Assembly: GCA_027922465.2 (NCBI GenBank)
Contig: BQMF02000219.1
Location: 496,001-560,000 of the forward strand
DNA: 64,000 nt
Direction: 5' to 3'
DNA from: Turritopsis dohrnii
Lineage: Eukaryota > Cnidaria > Hydrozoa > Anthoathecata > Oceaniidae
The notes under the pieces were generated by a model. It was given only the letters and a program-made list of their open reading frames with translations, searched no databases and was not told the DNA's origin. Below are positions 22,405-33,691 of this stretch, in pieces (the stretch's first letter is position 1; each line of letters starts with the position of its first letter). Made by a program: the position numbers and the translations under genes.

Positions 22405-25404
22405 TTAATTTTGGACAGAGTCTCTCGGGTGGAACAATTCGACTACCTCAGTGATGATCCCATTGTTGGTGGTAAGCTCGGTGAAAATCTTTCGGAATGG
22501 TTGCAGTTTCGGTTCTTTTGGATATAGATGAGCGTTTCCTGTATTGATCATTTCCAGCAGCTTTTGTAATGTTGGGTCCTGTTTAGTTTCCTCCCTGATG
22601 TGTTTCAGTGTCACTGCATTTTCTTTGTTCTTTGGGGCTATTAGCATATAGATAGTTCTCTGTATATCCTTGCTCTCCTGTACCTCTTGTTTTGAACACT
22701 GTGATATTGGCTTTGGGTGACGTGAAAAATAATCTGCTGGGTTAGTGATGCCTGGTTCGTGTTGTAGGTTGAACTTGAATCCTTGCAGTCTCAGTTTTAT
22801 TCGCTCTGTCCTTGTTGATCCATGTCTGTTGCCGTTGAATATTGGGACTAAAGGTTTGTGGTCTGTGATTGCGGTGAATGGTGGTCCGCCCATGATGAAT
22901 ATTCTGAACCTTTGACAAGCAAAGTCAAGGGCAGCTGCCTCCAGGTCGATTTGTGGATAGCGGTGTTCAGCTGGTGTGGTACTTCTGCTTGCATATGCTA
23001 TTACCCGCTGTTTCCCTGTCACGTCCTTTTGACACAGGGTACCTGACAGTCCGTTCTGATGTCCATCTACGTAAATGACTGTCTGTAGAGATGGATCATA
23101 ATAAGCGAGCAAAGTGGATTCATATAAGGTGGTTTTCAGATTTGCAAATTCTTCCTCATGTTCTGCTGTCCATGTATAACAGTTTGATTTTGCCAACAAT
23201 TGTCGCATCTTGTATGTCTTGGTACTGTACTGTGGGATGAAGTCTGCATTGGCTTGTGCCATCCCTAAAAAGGATCGGAGCTCATCCTTGTCTCTTGGAC
23301 GACTTGCATAGCGTAGCGATTCTACTTTTGTTGGATCTGGGGTGATTCCATTGGCTGTGAACCGCATTCCCCAGAATGTAATCTCTTTTTGGTTGAATTT
23401 GCACTTGGAGCGGTTTATTGTTAGACCAAGCTCATCGAATCTGGCAAAAAGTGCTCGTAGTGCTCTGTCATGAGTTTCCTGATTTCCTGCAACTGTTATA
23501 TCATCGTGGATGTTTGCTATTCCAGGGATGTCTGCGAGTGCTTCCCGAAGGATTGCATCCACTTCTTCTCCAGCTGAGTTGATCCCCATTGTCATGCGTT
23601 TGAAACGTTTTAACCCATTTGGTGTTCGGAATGATGTGATGCTACGACTTTCTTCTGTGATGGGAAATTGGAAGTAAGAACTGTTCATGTCGATTTTGCT
23701 GAAGACTGAGGCTCCCCTGAACACTGCTTTGACATCCTCAACGGTTGGAATTACTTTCCTGGTTCTTTTTATTGCTTTGTTGGCATTGGTCATGTCCACA
23801 GTGAACCTGATCTCTCCTGGTTTTTCTTTGGGTGCTAGCACTGGGTTGGAAACCCATTCCACTGGCCCTTCGACATCCTCAATAATGTCCTGTTGTTGAA
23901 GTTCTGCGAGTATTTGATCAAATTTCTCTCGGAGATGGATGGGAACTTCACGACGTGGTGCAATGACTGGTTTGACATTGGGATCAATGTGTAAGGTGAC
24001 TTTTTTGGATTTATGACACCCTATCCCCTTGAAAAGATGGTCATACTTGTTGAGTAGTGCTGCCATGTTGTCTGGATTTGATAAATTTGATTCTGGGTCG
24101 CCTGTGGATTGGGAAATCTGTCCCATGAATTTGATGATTCCTAATGCGGTTGCGGCTTGATAGCTGAGGATTGGGGTCTTCAGTTTCCCTTCTGGTATGA
24201 TGTAGATTGTTTCTGTACAGGAATGGCTGGCTGCTTTTATGGTGGCTTCAAACTTAAAGTGACATGTGATCTTTTGGTTGCCGCATGGTGTCAGTTTGAC
24301 TTTGACTGGTTGGAGTGTTGGTTTTGGTTCCAACTGTTGCAAATGATTCTCTGCCATGACACTAACCATAGCTCCTGTATCTGCTAGCATGGTGATTGGT
24401 TTGTTCCCAATATGTACTGTGGTGATTGGCTGGTTGGTTGGTCTGTGTGTTGACATAGCTGCAATCTCCTCTTCTTGTGTAGCTATGGGGTACATGTAAT
24501 AGCTGTATTCTTCCTCACTTTCTGAGTCTTTCTGCAGTGTTTTTATTGAGGTTGTTTTCAGATGTTGGCTTGATATTTTCAGATTTTGGTTTGATGTTGG
24601 GGCAGGGGTAAGACAGGCTTTGCTGAAGTGGTTTTGTCTGCCACATTTATGACACTCTTGACCCCATGCTGGGCATTCTCTTTCAATTGGTCCTTTGTGT
24701 CGAGGATAAGTGCATCTTGTACATTTCTCTTGTGAGATATCTTTCCGTGGTTGGTTTTGGTTGTTGTACCTCAACTTCATTCTTTGTTGGCGTTTCTTAC
24801 TGTATACTCCACCTAACGCATTAACTGCCATTTCACTGTCTGATTCTGGGATTTCTCCTTCCGCTCCTTCAATCAGTTCGGCATTCTTTGTGGTCATCTC
24901 AAGGTTGCGGCCTTCTTTCATAAGTTCTTTTAGGTCCCAACCGTGTTTCAGGGCCCCTCTGCGGAGTTTTTTATACTTGCATTCGAATACAATTTGGTCT
25001 CTTATTTGTTCGTCTCTATCAGTAAATCCACAACGTTCGCTTTGAATCCAGAGTCTGTTTTTGAATTCTTCGATGTTCTCATCTAATGCCTGTTTCATCT
25101 TTCTAAATCTATACCTCTCTGCAGTTTTATTCGTCTCTGGCTCATACATGGTGATAAGTTTTGTTTTACACTGATCATATGTGCTGCCAGCAAAGTCAAT
25201 AACTGCGGTCTTTAGATCATTTCTGATCTTTTCCCCTCCTATTGATCTCAGCATCGCCTTCTTTTGACCTTCATCAGTGATTGCTGAGGCCATGATGTAA
25301 TCGTCCAGTTGTTCTGCCCACTCCTTAAATGCTTCCCCACATGAGAAGGGGTGTTGAGTTGGGTCAAATTTTGGTGGCATCCTTCCAAAAGTTGCCACAG
25401 CCAT
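22405..25404 (-). CDS. Gag-protease-RT-RNase H polyprotein of the Ty3/Gypsy element
   Basis: 999 codons in one frame. Gag lies in about residues 1-240; a zinc knuckle CHKCGRQNHFSKAC at 251-264; an aspartic protease with ADTGAMVSV at 341-349; reverse transcriptase at about 500-680, with IDMNSSYFQFP and an active site IHDDI (632-636) where most Gypsy enzymes have Y-x-DD; RNase H at about 765-850, with YVDGHQNG and ITDHKP. Gag and pol are fused without a frameshift. The stop comes just before the integrase N-terminus. The start codon ATG at 25404 is 33 bases inside the 5' LTR boundary. Confidence 0.9.
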   Translation of the reverse strand: MAVATFGRMPPKFDPTQHPFSCGEAFKEWAEQLDDYIMASAITDEGQKKAMLRSIGGEKIRNDLKTAVIDFAGSTYDQCKTKLITMYEPETNKTAERYRFRKMKQALDENIEEFKNRLWIQSERCGFTDRDEQIRDQIVFECKYKKLRRGALKHGWDLKELMKEGRNLEMTTKNAELIEGAEGEIPESDSEMAVNALGGVYSKKRQQRMKLRYNNQNQPRKDISQEKCTRCTYPRHKGPIERECPAWGQECHKCGRQNHFSKACLTPAPTSNQNLKISSQHLKTTSIKTLQKDSESEEEYSYYMYPIATQEEEIAAMSTHRPTNQPITTVHIGNKPITMLADTGAMVSVMAENHLQQLEPKPTLQPVKVKLTPCGNQKITCHFKFEATIKAASHSCTETIYIIPEGKLKTPILSYQAATALGIIKFMGQISQSTGDPESNLSNPDNMAALLNKYDHLFKGIGCHKSKKVTLHIDPNVKPVIAPRREVPIHLREKFDQILAELQQQDIIEDVEGPVEWVSNPVLAPKEKPGEIRFTVDMTNANKAIKRTRKVIPTVEDVKAVFRGASVFSKIDMNSSYFQFPITEESRSITSFRTPNGLKRFKRMTMGINSAGEEVDAILREALADIPGIANIHDDITVAGNQETHDRALRALFARFDELGLTINRSKCKFNQKEITFWGMRFTANGITPDPTKVESLRYASRPRDKDELRSFLGMAQANADFIPQYSTKTYKMRQLLAKSNCYTWTAEHEEEFANLKTTLYESTLLAYYDPSLQTVIYVDGHQNGLSGTLCQKDVTGKQRVIAYASRSTTPAEHRYPQIDLEAAALDFACQRFRIFIMGGPPFTAITDHKPLVPIFNGNRHGSTRTERIKLRLQGFKFNLQHEPGITNPADYFSRHPKPISQCSKQEVQESKDIQRTIYMLIAPKNKENAVTLKHIREETKQDPTLQKLLEMINTGNAHLYPKEPKLQPFRKIFTELTTNNGIITEVVELFHPRDSVQN

Positions 25405-25436
25405 AATTGCTGTACGGAGTTTTATCTCGTCGCCAA

Positions 25437-25529
25437 TGTAGTGTTCTCTTTACACAGTTTTATTATATATTTATGGGCGAACCCTTCCTAGAAGATACAA
25501 GAAACATGAATCAAAGATTGGATACTACA
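25437..25529 (-). repeat. LTR (5' LTR of the Ty3/Gypsy element)
   Basis: 93-bp direct repeat identical to 20978-21070. The primer-binding-site-like sequence starts immediately inside at 25436 and reads down the minus strand. Confidence 0.93.
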
Positions 25530-25534
25530 TGACC

Positions 25535-25960
25535 CAATTCCAGCATATTAAGTTTCATCTCATCCAGCTCCGCTTTTTTTTCACGCACTTAGCTAATTCT
25601 TTCGAATAGTAACTTTGTAGAGTGTTCATTTTTCTTTTTACTTCAGTTTCTAAAAAAAACAGCTTCTCAGTGAGTTATCTCTACAACTTTCATTACTTGC
25701 ACTGTAACTCAAATTAATAATAAATAATACTCACCGCTCGTACTCTTTCCTCTGGTCCCTATTTTTGTAATTTGTGGACGAAACATTCCACAAACATTTG
25801 TCTCCCTGTCATGAATTAATAAATTGGTCAGTTGTTGTTAACTTAACCAACAACCAGCGTTTACACGATCAGTTTTAAATGATCATTTAAAAAATCATTT
25901 AAAATGATTTCATTTTAAAATGATTTTCAACAATGGCCGCCAATTTTGAATGTCATTTTG
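25535..25960 (+). pseudogene. Decayed Harbinger remnant, downstream of the LTR insertion
   Basis: The frame interrupted at 20977 resumes for a few codons (CCAATTCCAGCA) and then stops. AT-rich palindromic ATGATCATTT motifs follow to about 25930 and echo the left flank. This marks the other half of the older element. Confidence 0.45.
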
Positions 25961-26600
25961 AATGTTTAATAAAATAGTATCAAAATAGTAAAACATTTAT
26001 AAATAATGATATGCACAAACTAGAAAGGAATCCCCAAAATTATCACAACTTAGATAGGACCTTATATATATACTAAAAATATGTAAAATTTGAAAGGCAG
26101 TTGTATCAAAAACTGATATAAAAAAAGACATAGTTTTGCTTTACAGATTAGACAGGCAAATAGACATATATAGACAAACAAATTTTTACTGTATATAAAT
26201 CGAGTATCAATATATATAGTTGTAGAGGAAAAATTAGAGCTTCAATCTTGTGGATCATATGAAAGTTCAGGGCGTTAGCTAGAAATTGTCAATTGAGGCC
26301 GTTAGACTATAACTGCGATGAACATTTTTATATTGAAGCGGAAACGCATGTTGGTGATGAGTTTAAGTCGATGTTTCAAAACAGAATCAAATAATTTATT
26401 TTAACGACAAGCTTATTTACTAACTTTTCATAAATTTATTGCGGACTCAATTGGGAAAGTTATTAGTTTTTTGGATTGGGAAAGGGCCGTCTAACGGCGT
26501 CTGTAGGACCCTAGCTAACACCCTGAAGTTGCAAGCTATTCCATTGAATTACTGTCATTTTTGTTAGCGACTAAAAATTTATGAAAGAGAAAGGATTCCA

Positions 26601-26603
<3 letters not shown>
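25961..26603. other. Non-coding spacer between Harbinger remnant and LINE A
   Basis: AT-rich sequence without a recognisable exon, inverted repeat or tandem array. Confidence 0.5.

Positions 26604-26637
<34 letters not shown>
26604..26637. repeat. (TAA)n tract at the 3' end of LINE A
   Basis: About 11 units of TTA on the plus strand (TAA in LINE orientation). It abuts the 3' UTR of LINE A. Confidence 0.9.
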
Positions 26638-29635
26638 TCTTTCCGTATAAATATTTGTACAATTGAAGCTTCCAGTTTATAGTAAAATAAAGAGTACACT
26701 TCGTACATAAAACAGCTAAAGAAGAAAAACCGATTCAAAGCTTAATTTGGAAACGAAGAGATTGTATAGACGTTGTTTAGACTGTTAGAACTTGATGATC
26801 CTGAAAGTAGGAGACTTTAATTTCCCGTTTGAAAAATTAAATTAGAAAAGTGAGCGAGCTGAAAAATATCGTTTGAAAAATTAAGTGAAATGCGGCAATC
26901 TATCCTGAGAGACCATTGGAACCCAACAATTTTTTTTAAGATATTGGTATGAAGTGCTTTACTATGTTACATATTTAACTTCATAGCTATATTTCTTTAG
27001 GGTAATCGAGGCTTAGCTATTTCTATGCGTTAAATATGCATCATGTATTGTTCAGACTATTTGTAAAAAACTACGTACAATATGTGTAGTTCCAAGTAAA
27101 GTAATTTTTTGTGCGTGTTTTTTGCTAAACGTTTGATTCTTTAGTTTCAATTTATCGATATCTTCATCGAATCTATTATAAAAGACGCCCACAGTTCCAA
27201 TGATGATCGGGACAATTTGCACTTTTGCCAAGTTCCACAGAGATTTTATTTCGACTGCTAGGTCTGTATATGCTCTGATCTTGTCGAACCGTTTTCGAGA
27301 AACATTGCTATCTTCCGGTATCGCTACATCTATAATGTGGGCTTCATTCAGTCGTTTGTTAATGACGATGATATCCGGCTTGTTGTGCTGTATGAGATGG
27401 TCAGTTTGTACAGAGAAATTCCATAAGATTTTTGCATTTTCGTTCTCCTCGACTGAGTTTGGCTTGTGTGTATACCAGGGTGTTTCGTTTGTTTTAAAAT
27501 CATACTCCATCAGTAGCATGTCATGGATATACTTGCATACGTTGTCGTGGCGCTGTAGATATTTTGTCGGCGCCAATACTGTACATCCTGACGTTATATG
27601 GTGGATTGTTTCGGTAGCTTGGTGGCAGAGTCTGCATCTATCGTCGTCACTAGTCTTATGGATTTTCTTTTGAATATATTTTGTTGTTATCGCTTGTTCT
27701 TGTATGGCGCATATCATAGACTCTGTTGCGCGTTTTAACGTTGACGATTGCAGCCATTGGTTGGTGTTGTTTAGATCGATGTCAGCTTGCTTTGTTAGTC
27801 TCATATATTGGCCATGAAGAGCTTTTGATGTTAATTTGTCTTCGTTTCTTTCGTTTCGTCTTTTCTTGATGTTGTTTTTCCTCTGTTGTTTCGGCATTGC
27901 CGCTAACTCTTCCACGTTAATTCCAATTTCAGTTGTAAATATTTGTGCTTTCTCGTGAATGGACTTTTGTCCGCGCGTAAATTGCCAGTTGGATGTCATT
28001 TTCAGGAGGTGTTCTTCACTGTTGAGTAGGTAGCTACTGTAATTTATGATTGCGCTTTTGAAATGGTTGCAGATGTTAATTAATCCTCTTCCACCATTTT
28101 TCCTTGGGAGATATATTCGGGTTACATCACTTTGGACGTGCATTAGGTGGTATTTTTGTAGAAGTTTTCTTGTTTCACGGTCAATTATTTCGAGTTCAGT
28201 GATTGTCCAGTCTAGAATTGGAAATCCGTATGCAAGTGATGGTACTGCGTATGAGTTGATCGCGTTGATAGTATTTATGCTGTTTAATTCGCTTTTTAAT
28301 ATCAGTTTCACTCGTTTGAAGTACTCGTTCTTCATTGATGACTTCGTTGTTTTATCCGTGGTATCTCTTTCGTTGAATCCAAGGTATCGGTATTGGCAAT
28401 TCTGATCCAGATCTTTCAGATTTTCCCCTGTGTTAAGCGTAATGTCGGTTGAAGGTTTAGGTTTTCCTCGAATTATCGTCAGTTTATTGCACTTCTCCAG
28501 TCCAAAGCTCATCTTGATGTCATCACTGAACGATTTTACGATGTTGACAAGGCTATCAAGTTGGTCGTCATTTGCAGCAAACAGTTTGAGATCATCCATG
28601 AAGAGTAGGTGTGAGATCGTTGCTTGATTGATTTTGTAGCCTAAATTGGATTTTTGTAGAAGCCAAGATAGCGGTAGTAAGCAAAGGATGAAGATTAATC
28701 CTGATGGGCTGTCACCTTGAAAAATGCCAGTTTTGATGGTAAATGTTGGTGTTGACAGTTCTCCTTTTTCGTGGTTCAAGAACATTGAAGTTTTCCAGTT
28801 TGGCATTGTTTGTTCAATAAATTTGGTGGTGGTTTCATCAAACTTGTGGATTTTCAAAGTTTCAATAATCCAGTCATGGGGGACGGAGTCAAAAGCTTTT
28901 TTGTAGTCTATCCAAGCTGTTGATAAGTTTCGATTCTTTGATTTCGCATTAGCAAGTATCATTTTGTTGATGATCAATTGGTCTACCGTTCCATAGGAAT
29001 CTGTCTTGTTGCCTTTTTGCTGATCAGGTATGATGTTGTTTGCAGTGATATGATCGTTCATTCTTGCCATAATGATCTTAGTTAGTGCTTTATAGATGAT
29101 GGGCAGGCATGTTATTGGTCGGTAGTTTGATGGATTTTTCGTTTCTTTCTTCTTGGCTACAAGTGTTGTTTGACCAATTGTCATCCACGATGGACATTTT
29201 TCTGGATGTTGGATGATCTCATCCATGAGTACTGCCGTTTTTGAATGAAGACTTGTTAGCATTTTCCACCAAAAGTTGTGTAACTTATCTCCACCGGGGC
29301 TTTTCCAGTTTGCGAATTTTGATACTGCTTTTGTGACTTCTTCCGTTTTTATTGGAGTGTATGTGGCCTGAATGATGGTTTGTTTGGTGTCAATATATTC
29401 GGGAAGCCATTCCGCATTTTTGTTGAATTCTTTCCTTGTCTCATACATTGGTCTCCAAAACGCATTGACTTCTTCCTCTGATGGTGGCTCTTTAACTGTG
29501 ATGTTATTCCCTCGGATTTCATTAAAAAGCTTCGATGGTTGGTTGAAGTATTCCTCGTTCTGTCTAAACTGCTTTTGCCTCTTTAGATATCTTGATAGGC
29601 GGTTGTTGAGTGTGCTTAGTCTTAGTCTCTGTTTG

Positions 29636-29640
<5 letters not shown>
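26638..29640 (-). mobile_element. LINE A: R4/Dong-like non-LTR retrotransposon, 5' truncated, in (TAA)n
   Basis: About 3.0 kb on the minus strand bounded on both sides by (TAA)n (26604-26637 and 29638-29694). The frame is open from the upstream microsatellite to the stop at 27052; then comes a 3' UTR of about 414 bp. Reverse transcriptase, a CCHC finger and a restriction-like endonuclease occur in the order known for the R2/R4/Dong/NeSL group. Known: Dong of silkworm inserts in TAA repeats. Inferred: the flanking TAA tracts are the target. Confidence 0.85.
27052..29640 (-). CDS. LINE A reverse transcriptase / restriction-like endonuclease (N-terminally truncated)
   Basis: About 862 codons are open without a stop; the first Met is at 29448, but homology to LINE B continues upstream to the microsatellite (KQFRQNEEY to EPPSEEEVNAFW). 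RT motifs: NYRPITCLP, AWIDYKKAFDSVPHDW, GIFQGDSPS, LLFMDDLKLFA (catalytic Asp pair). C-terminal zinc finger CRLCHQATETIHHITSGC (C-x2-C-x7-H-x4-C), then a PD-(D/E)xK-like endonuclease with KPDIIVI and HIIDVAIP. The frame is intact across all enzymatic motifs, so this copy may be fairly young. Any N-terminal DNA-binding region is missing. Confidence 0.88.

Positions 29641-29694
<54 letters not shown>
29638..29694. repeat. (TAA)n tract between LINE A and LINE B
   Basis: About 19 units. It is both the 5' boundary of LINE A and the 3' boundary of LINE B. Confidence 0.92.
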
Positions 29695-29697
<3 letters not shown>

Positions 29698-32600
29698 CTG
29701 TTTACTTTTATTTTGCTTTGGTTACAATTGCCAACCGGGTCACCCCCAGTGACCTAAGGCGGGCAACGATTCAAAAAGGCTTATACAAATTTACATGACA
29801 CGAACATTGAAATTACGGTTGTTACATTAAATATGAAGAATAAATAAATAGATGAGAAAATATATTGATAATTATGTACAGAACAGTATAAATTGACACG
29901 ACACGAACATTAAGTAGACTAATTACGATTGTTTACATTAAAAATATATATAAATAAATAATTATGAATAAAGTGAAATAAATATATAGGTTAATAAATA
30001 GATTACTCGGGAGAATTACGGTTGGAAGTTAAATAGAAAGTGTTTTGCGTAAAATATGTGCGGTGCTTGTAAGAACTATTTTCTGAATTTCTTGCAGAGA
30101 GTGAGAACCTGGGATCTTCGCTAGATGTTTTTCGGTACCCTTTTTTATCATTCCCAGGGCCCCAACAATCACAGGGATGGTTGACGTTTTCAGTCCACAA
30201 AGCCTTTGTAGTTCTATTTCCAGATCCTTATACTTTCTCAGCTTTTCGAACTCTTTTGCAGCGAGGTTTTTATCAGCCGGGACACTCATATCAATTAACA
30301 TGCAGGTTCTGTTTGTTCGGTCTTTAATTATTATATCTGGGCGATTCGCTTTAATCGTTCTATCAGTATGAATAGGGAAGTCCCAGAGAATAGTAACTTG
30401 TTGGGCTTCAGCGACAGAGGGAGGATTATGTTCATACCAGTTCTCTTCTACTTTTATACCATAGTGTTTGCATATTCCCCAATGCAAGTACTGGCCTATT
30501 CGGTTATGTCTATTGAGGTATTCATTAGGGGCTAAGATAGGGCAACCCGATACCAGATGATCTATCGTTTCCACAAACTGGTCACAGAATCTACACTTTG
30601 GATCAGCACCGTTTTTTAAGATGTTAGCTTGATAATTACGGGTTAAGAGACTTTGATCCTGTGCTGCTAGAATGAAGCCTTCCGTCTCTGCCTTTAGTCC
30701 TGAACTCCTAAGCCACTGATGGGTTGCACTTTTATCAACATCGGCGTTTTGGCTTCGGAGAAGGTACTGTCCGTGCAGAGGTTTCTGGCTCCATTTGTCA
30801 GCAAGTTGTTCCTGTCCACTTTTCTTTGCCAAATCTCTGGCTTTTCTTGCCACTTTCGTTGCCAATAACCCTTCATCCTCCACTAGGGCGTTAACATGCA
30901 GAAGTCTTTCAAAAGAAGATGCTTCGTTGCAGATAGAGTGAAGCTTTTTTGTACTTTCATGTTGCAGGACCAGCTGCAACATCCAATCATCTGAAAATTC
31001 TAAATAGTGTTTCATGCCAATTGTCGAGACTTTGTAGGAAAGTTCTAGTTGGATCATCCCGCGTCCACCATCCTTTCTAGGTAAGTACAGACGATCAACG
31101 TCTGACTTTGGGTGGAGCATTCTATTCATTGTAAGAAGTTTGCGGGTTTTTCTGTCCATTTGTTGCAGTTCAGATAAATTCCAATTAATAATATTGTAGC
31201 TGTATTGGATAACCGGGATGGCAAGGCTATTGATAGCTTCTATTCTATTTTTTGAATTTAGTTCAGTTTTTAGGACCAGCCTTATACGTCTGTAATATTC
31301 TTGTCTAATTTTTTCTTTCATTTTTGTATGTTGTATTCCGTCACCTTCATTCACTCCAAGGTACTTGTAACTTTCTTCGGGGTCCAGCTCTTTGATTACG
31401 GTGTCGATATCAAGTTTCAAAGATGTTGAGGTTTTTAATTTTCCTCTCACAAATGTGGCTTTCGCGCATTTGTCAAGTCCAAAATCCATACATATATCGT
31501 TGCTGAATTCCTTAACAGTTTTTAAGAGTCCCTCTAATTGTTGGTCATTTTTTGCAAATAATTTTAAGTCGTCCATGTAAAAAAGATGGTTCAGAACCTT
31601 ATCAAAGATGTTGTATCCAGATTCAGTGTTGTTTAATTCAGCAGAAAGTGGTATAAGGGAGATGCAGAAAAGAAGGGGTGATAAAGAGTCCCCTTGAAAA
31701 ATACCTCGTTTGATGTTAATAGAGTTTGATTTGCACACACCATTTTCATGTGACAAGATAAGCTGTGTTTGCCATTTATTCATACTATTTCGGAGGAAAT
31801 TTGATATTGAGGGAGAGATTTTGTACAGGTCGAGACTTCTAAGAATCCAGTCGTGTGGAATGCTGTCGAATGCTTTGCGATAATCGATCCACGCGGTACT
31901 AAGGTTTTTATGCCGTTTCTTACAGTTTTCAAGGATCATACGGTTTATAAGGAGTTGATCTTTGCACCCATAGGAATTTCGCCTACAGCCTTTTTGCTCT
32001 TGTGGCAAAATAAGATTTTCTTCGAGGTATATATACATTCTTTCAGTTAGAATTGACGTAAGTATTTTGTAGGTAGTGGTTAAACAAGTTATTGGACGAT
32101 AGTTTTTTGGATTTTTGGTATCTTCGCTTTTAGGTAGTAAATATGTTACACCTTGTGTCAACCACTCAGGTAAATTTTCTGGGTTATCTATACATTGATT
32201 AAGGGCAGATACTAGTGGTTCATGTAGTTCGTTAAGAGAGTTTAGCCAGAAATTCGGGATCTTGTCTATTCCTGGTGATTTCCATTTGTGTGACTTTCCT
32301 AAGGCATGCTGAAGTTCTACAATCGATATTTCTTCCCATGTTTGTTGTTCAACGTTATTCATTCTTTCTTCCTCCCTATCTAGCCAGCCTGCTTCAGCAT
32401 TAAACCTTTTTTCTTCGCCCCATATGCTATTCCAGAACTGTTCAACTTCTTTAATCTCTGGGGGTTCTTTAATTTCTACTTTACTTTTCCCAATCTCTCG
32501 GTAGAATCTCTTGGTATCACTTTTGAATATTTTGTTTTGACGGAAAAATTTAGTCCTTTTGTCAAATCGTCTTAGTCTTTGTGCTTTTACCTGAATTTTC

Positions 32601-33572
32601 TGTTTAACGGTTTCTTTTGCTGTGTCAATGGAAGCTTTATCAGTGATTTTATATACCCGTTTAACTTTTCTACTTTTTCTTGTTTTAACATTTGTGCCCT
32701 TAGACAATTCGTCAAGAATAGAGAGCTCCGCCCGCAGAGACTCTATTTCCTTTTGTATTTTTATTTTCCATTTTGGGGATTTATGTACATTAGGCTTCTT
32801 CTTCTGTTTTTTAGTTTTAATCCCACATTTGTTGGTAATGACTTTCGCTGTTGAGTACAGTAACTTATTGATAGTTTCTATATCTTTTTCCATGTTTTTT
32901 ATGATTTCCTTCAGAGCAACGTTGTGAAGTTTAATCATTTCATTATTCTTAGAGCAAATGCTAATTTATGGTAGTTCATCTCTTTGTGCCGTTTCAGTAT
33001 GGTTCGTTTGGCTAAGTTCGAACAAGATATCTTCATATGCAGATTGTATTTTTTCTCGGTTGTTTTCTCTATATGTTTCATTTTCCTTTTCTCTGGTGTT
33101 TGCTTGTGCTTCTTCATTTCTTGTCTCAGAAACAAGGTTTTCAATTTCGGCAGCATCCAATCTAACCAATCTGACAACAGGCCCTTCTCTTCTTACATCC
33201 TCTACAACTACTTCTTTAGGGGGTACTATATGTTCTTCATCTTTGACTGACTTACGAATGTGTTCAATTTGTGCATCATTTAACCTTCTGTTTCTAAAGA
33301 TGTCTCTCCTTACATTGCCTAGTTTGTTTGCATCTATGTATTCTTTAAAATTGGGTCCTACTATTTTTCTCCATTCACTATACATTTGTTCGGTCATATT
33401 TCTCAAAGGTCTTAATTGAGATATGTAGAAAGCTTTTAAAACATTTTGGTAATCCTCTGTGGACCATTTATTTCGTTTGTCTTTTAGGGTCCGTTTTGGT
33501 ATCACTGCAGGGTCAGGGTTAGGAATATCCTTGTTCTGAGAACCATGCAGATCATCTTCAGAGGAGTCAGAC
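29695..33572 (-). mobile_element. LINE B: R4/Dong-like non-LTR retrotransposon, in (TAA)n
   Basis: About 3.9 kb on the minus strand, in the same orientation and same domain order as LINE A but clearly a different family (shared motifs, many differences). The 5' edge reads straight into a 119-bp (TAA)n tract and the 3' UTR (29695-30028) abuts the next tract. The 3' UTR holds two imperfect copies of a GACACGAACATT...TTACATTAAA unit of roughly 100 bp. Confidence 0.87.
30029..33572 (-). pseudogene. LINE B ORF with one premature stop
   Basis: One frame runs from the microsatellite to the stop at 30029, interrupted only by TAA at 32968-32966. The upstream part (to 33505 and beyond) is charged, with a SNF2-SANT-like WSTEDYQNVLKAF helix that fits an N-terminal DNA-binding region. 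Downstream, about 970 codons carry RT motifs NYRPITCLTTTYK, AWIDYRKAFDSIPHDW, GIFQGDSLSP and FYMDDLKLFA; finger CRFCDQFVETIDHLVSGC; and endonuclease NRPDIIIKD with MLIDMSVP. The stop lies between the two regions, so the enzymatic part could in principle still be translated from Met at 32938. Confidence 0.85.

Positions 33573-33691
<119 letters not shown>

Larger units (their letters stand above)
20978..25529 (-). mobile_element. Ty3/Gypsy LTR retrotransposon, 4,552 bp, TSD TGACC
   Basis: The two 93-bp LTRs (20978-21070 and 25437-25529) start TGTAGTG and end ACTACA, and are identical by eye. TGACC flanks both ends (20973-20977 and 25530-25534). On the minus strand a primer-binding-site-like TTGGCGACGAGATAAAAC follows the 5' LTR, and a polypurine tract (A10 then GGACAGGA) precedes the 3' LTR. 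Domain order is gag, zinc knuckle, protease, RT, RNase H, integrase, which is the Ty3/Gypsy order. LTRs this short are unusual. Identical LTRs indicate a very recent insertion. Confidence 0.93.

Noticed and set aside
29641..29752. Poly-Ile ORFs across the TTA tracts (also at 33545-33772)
   Set aside because: They are translations of microsatellites in an open phase, with no coding signal outside the repeat.
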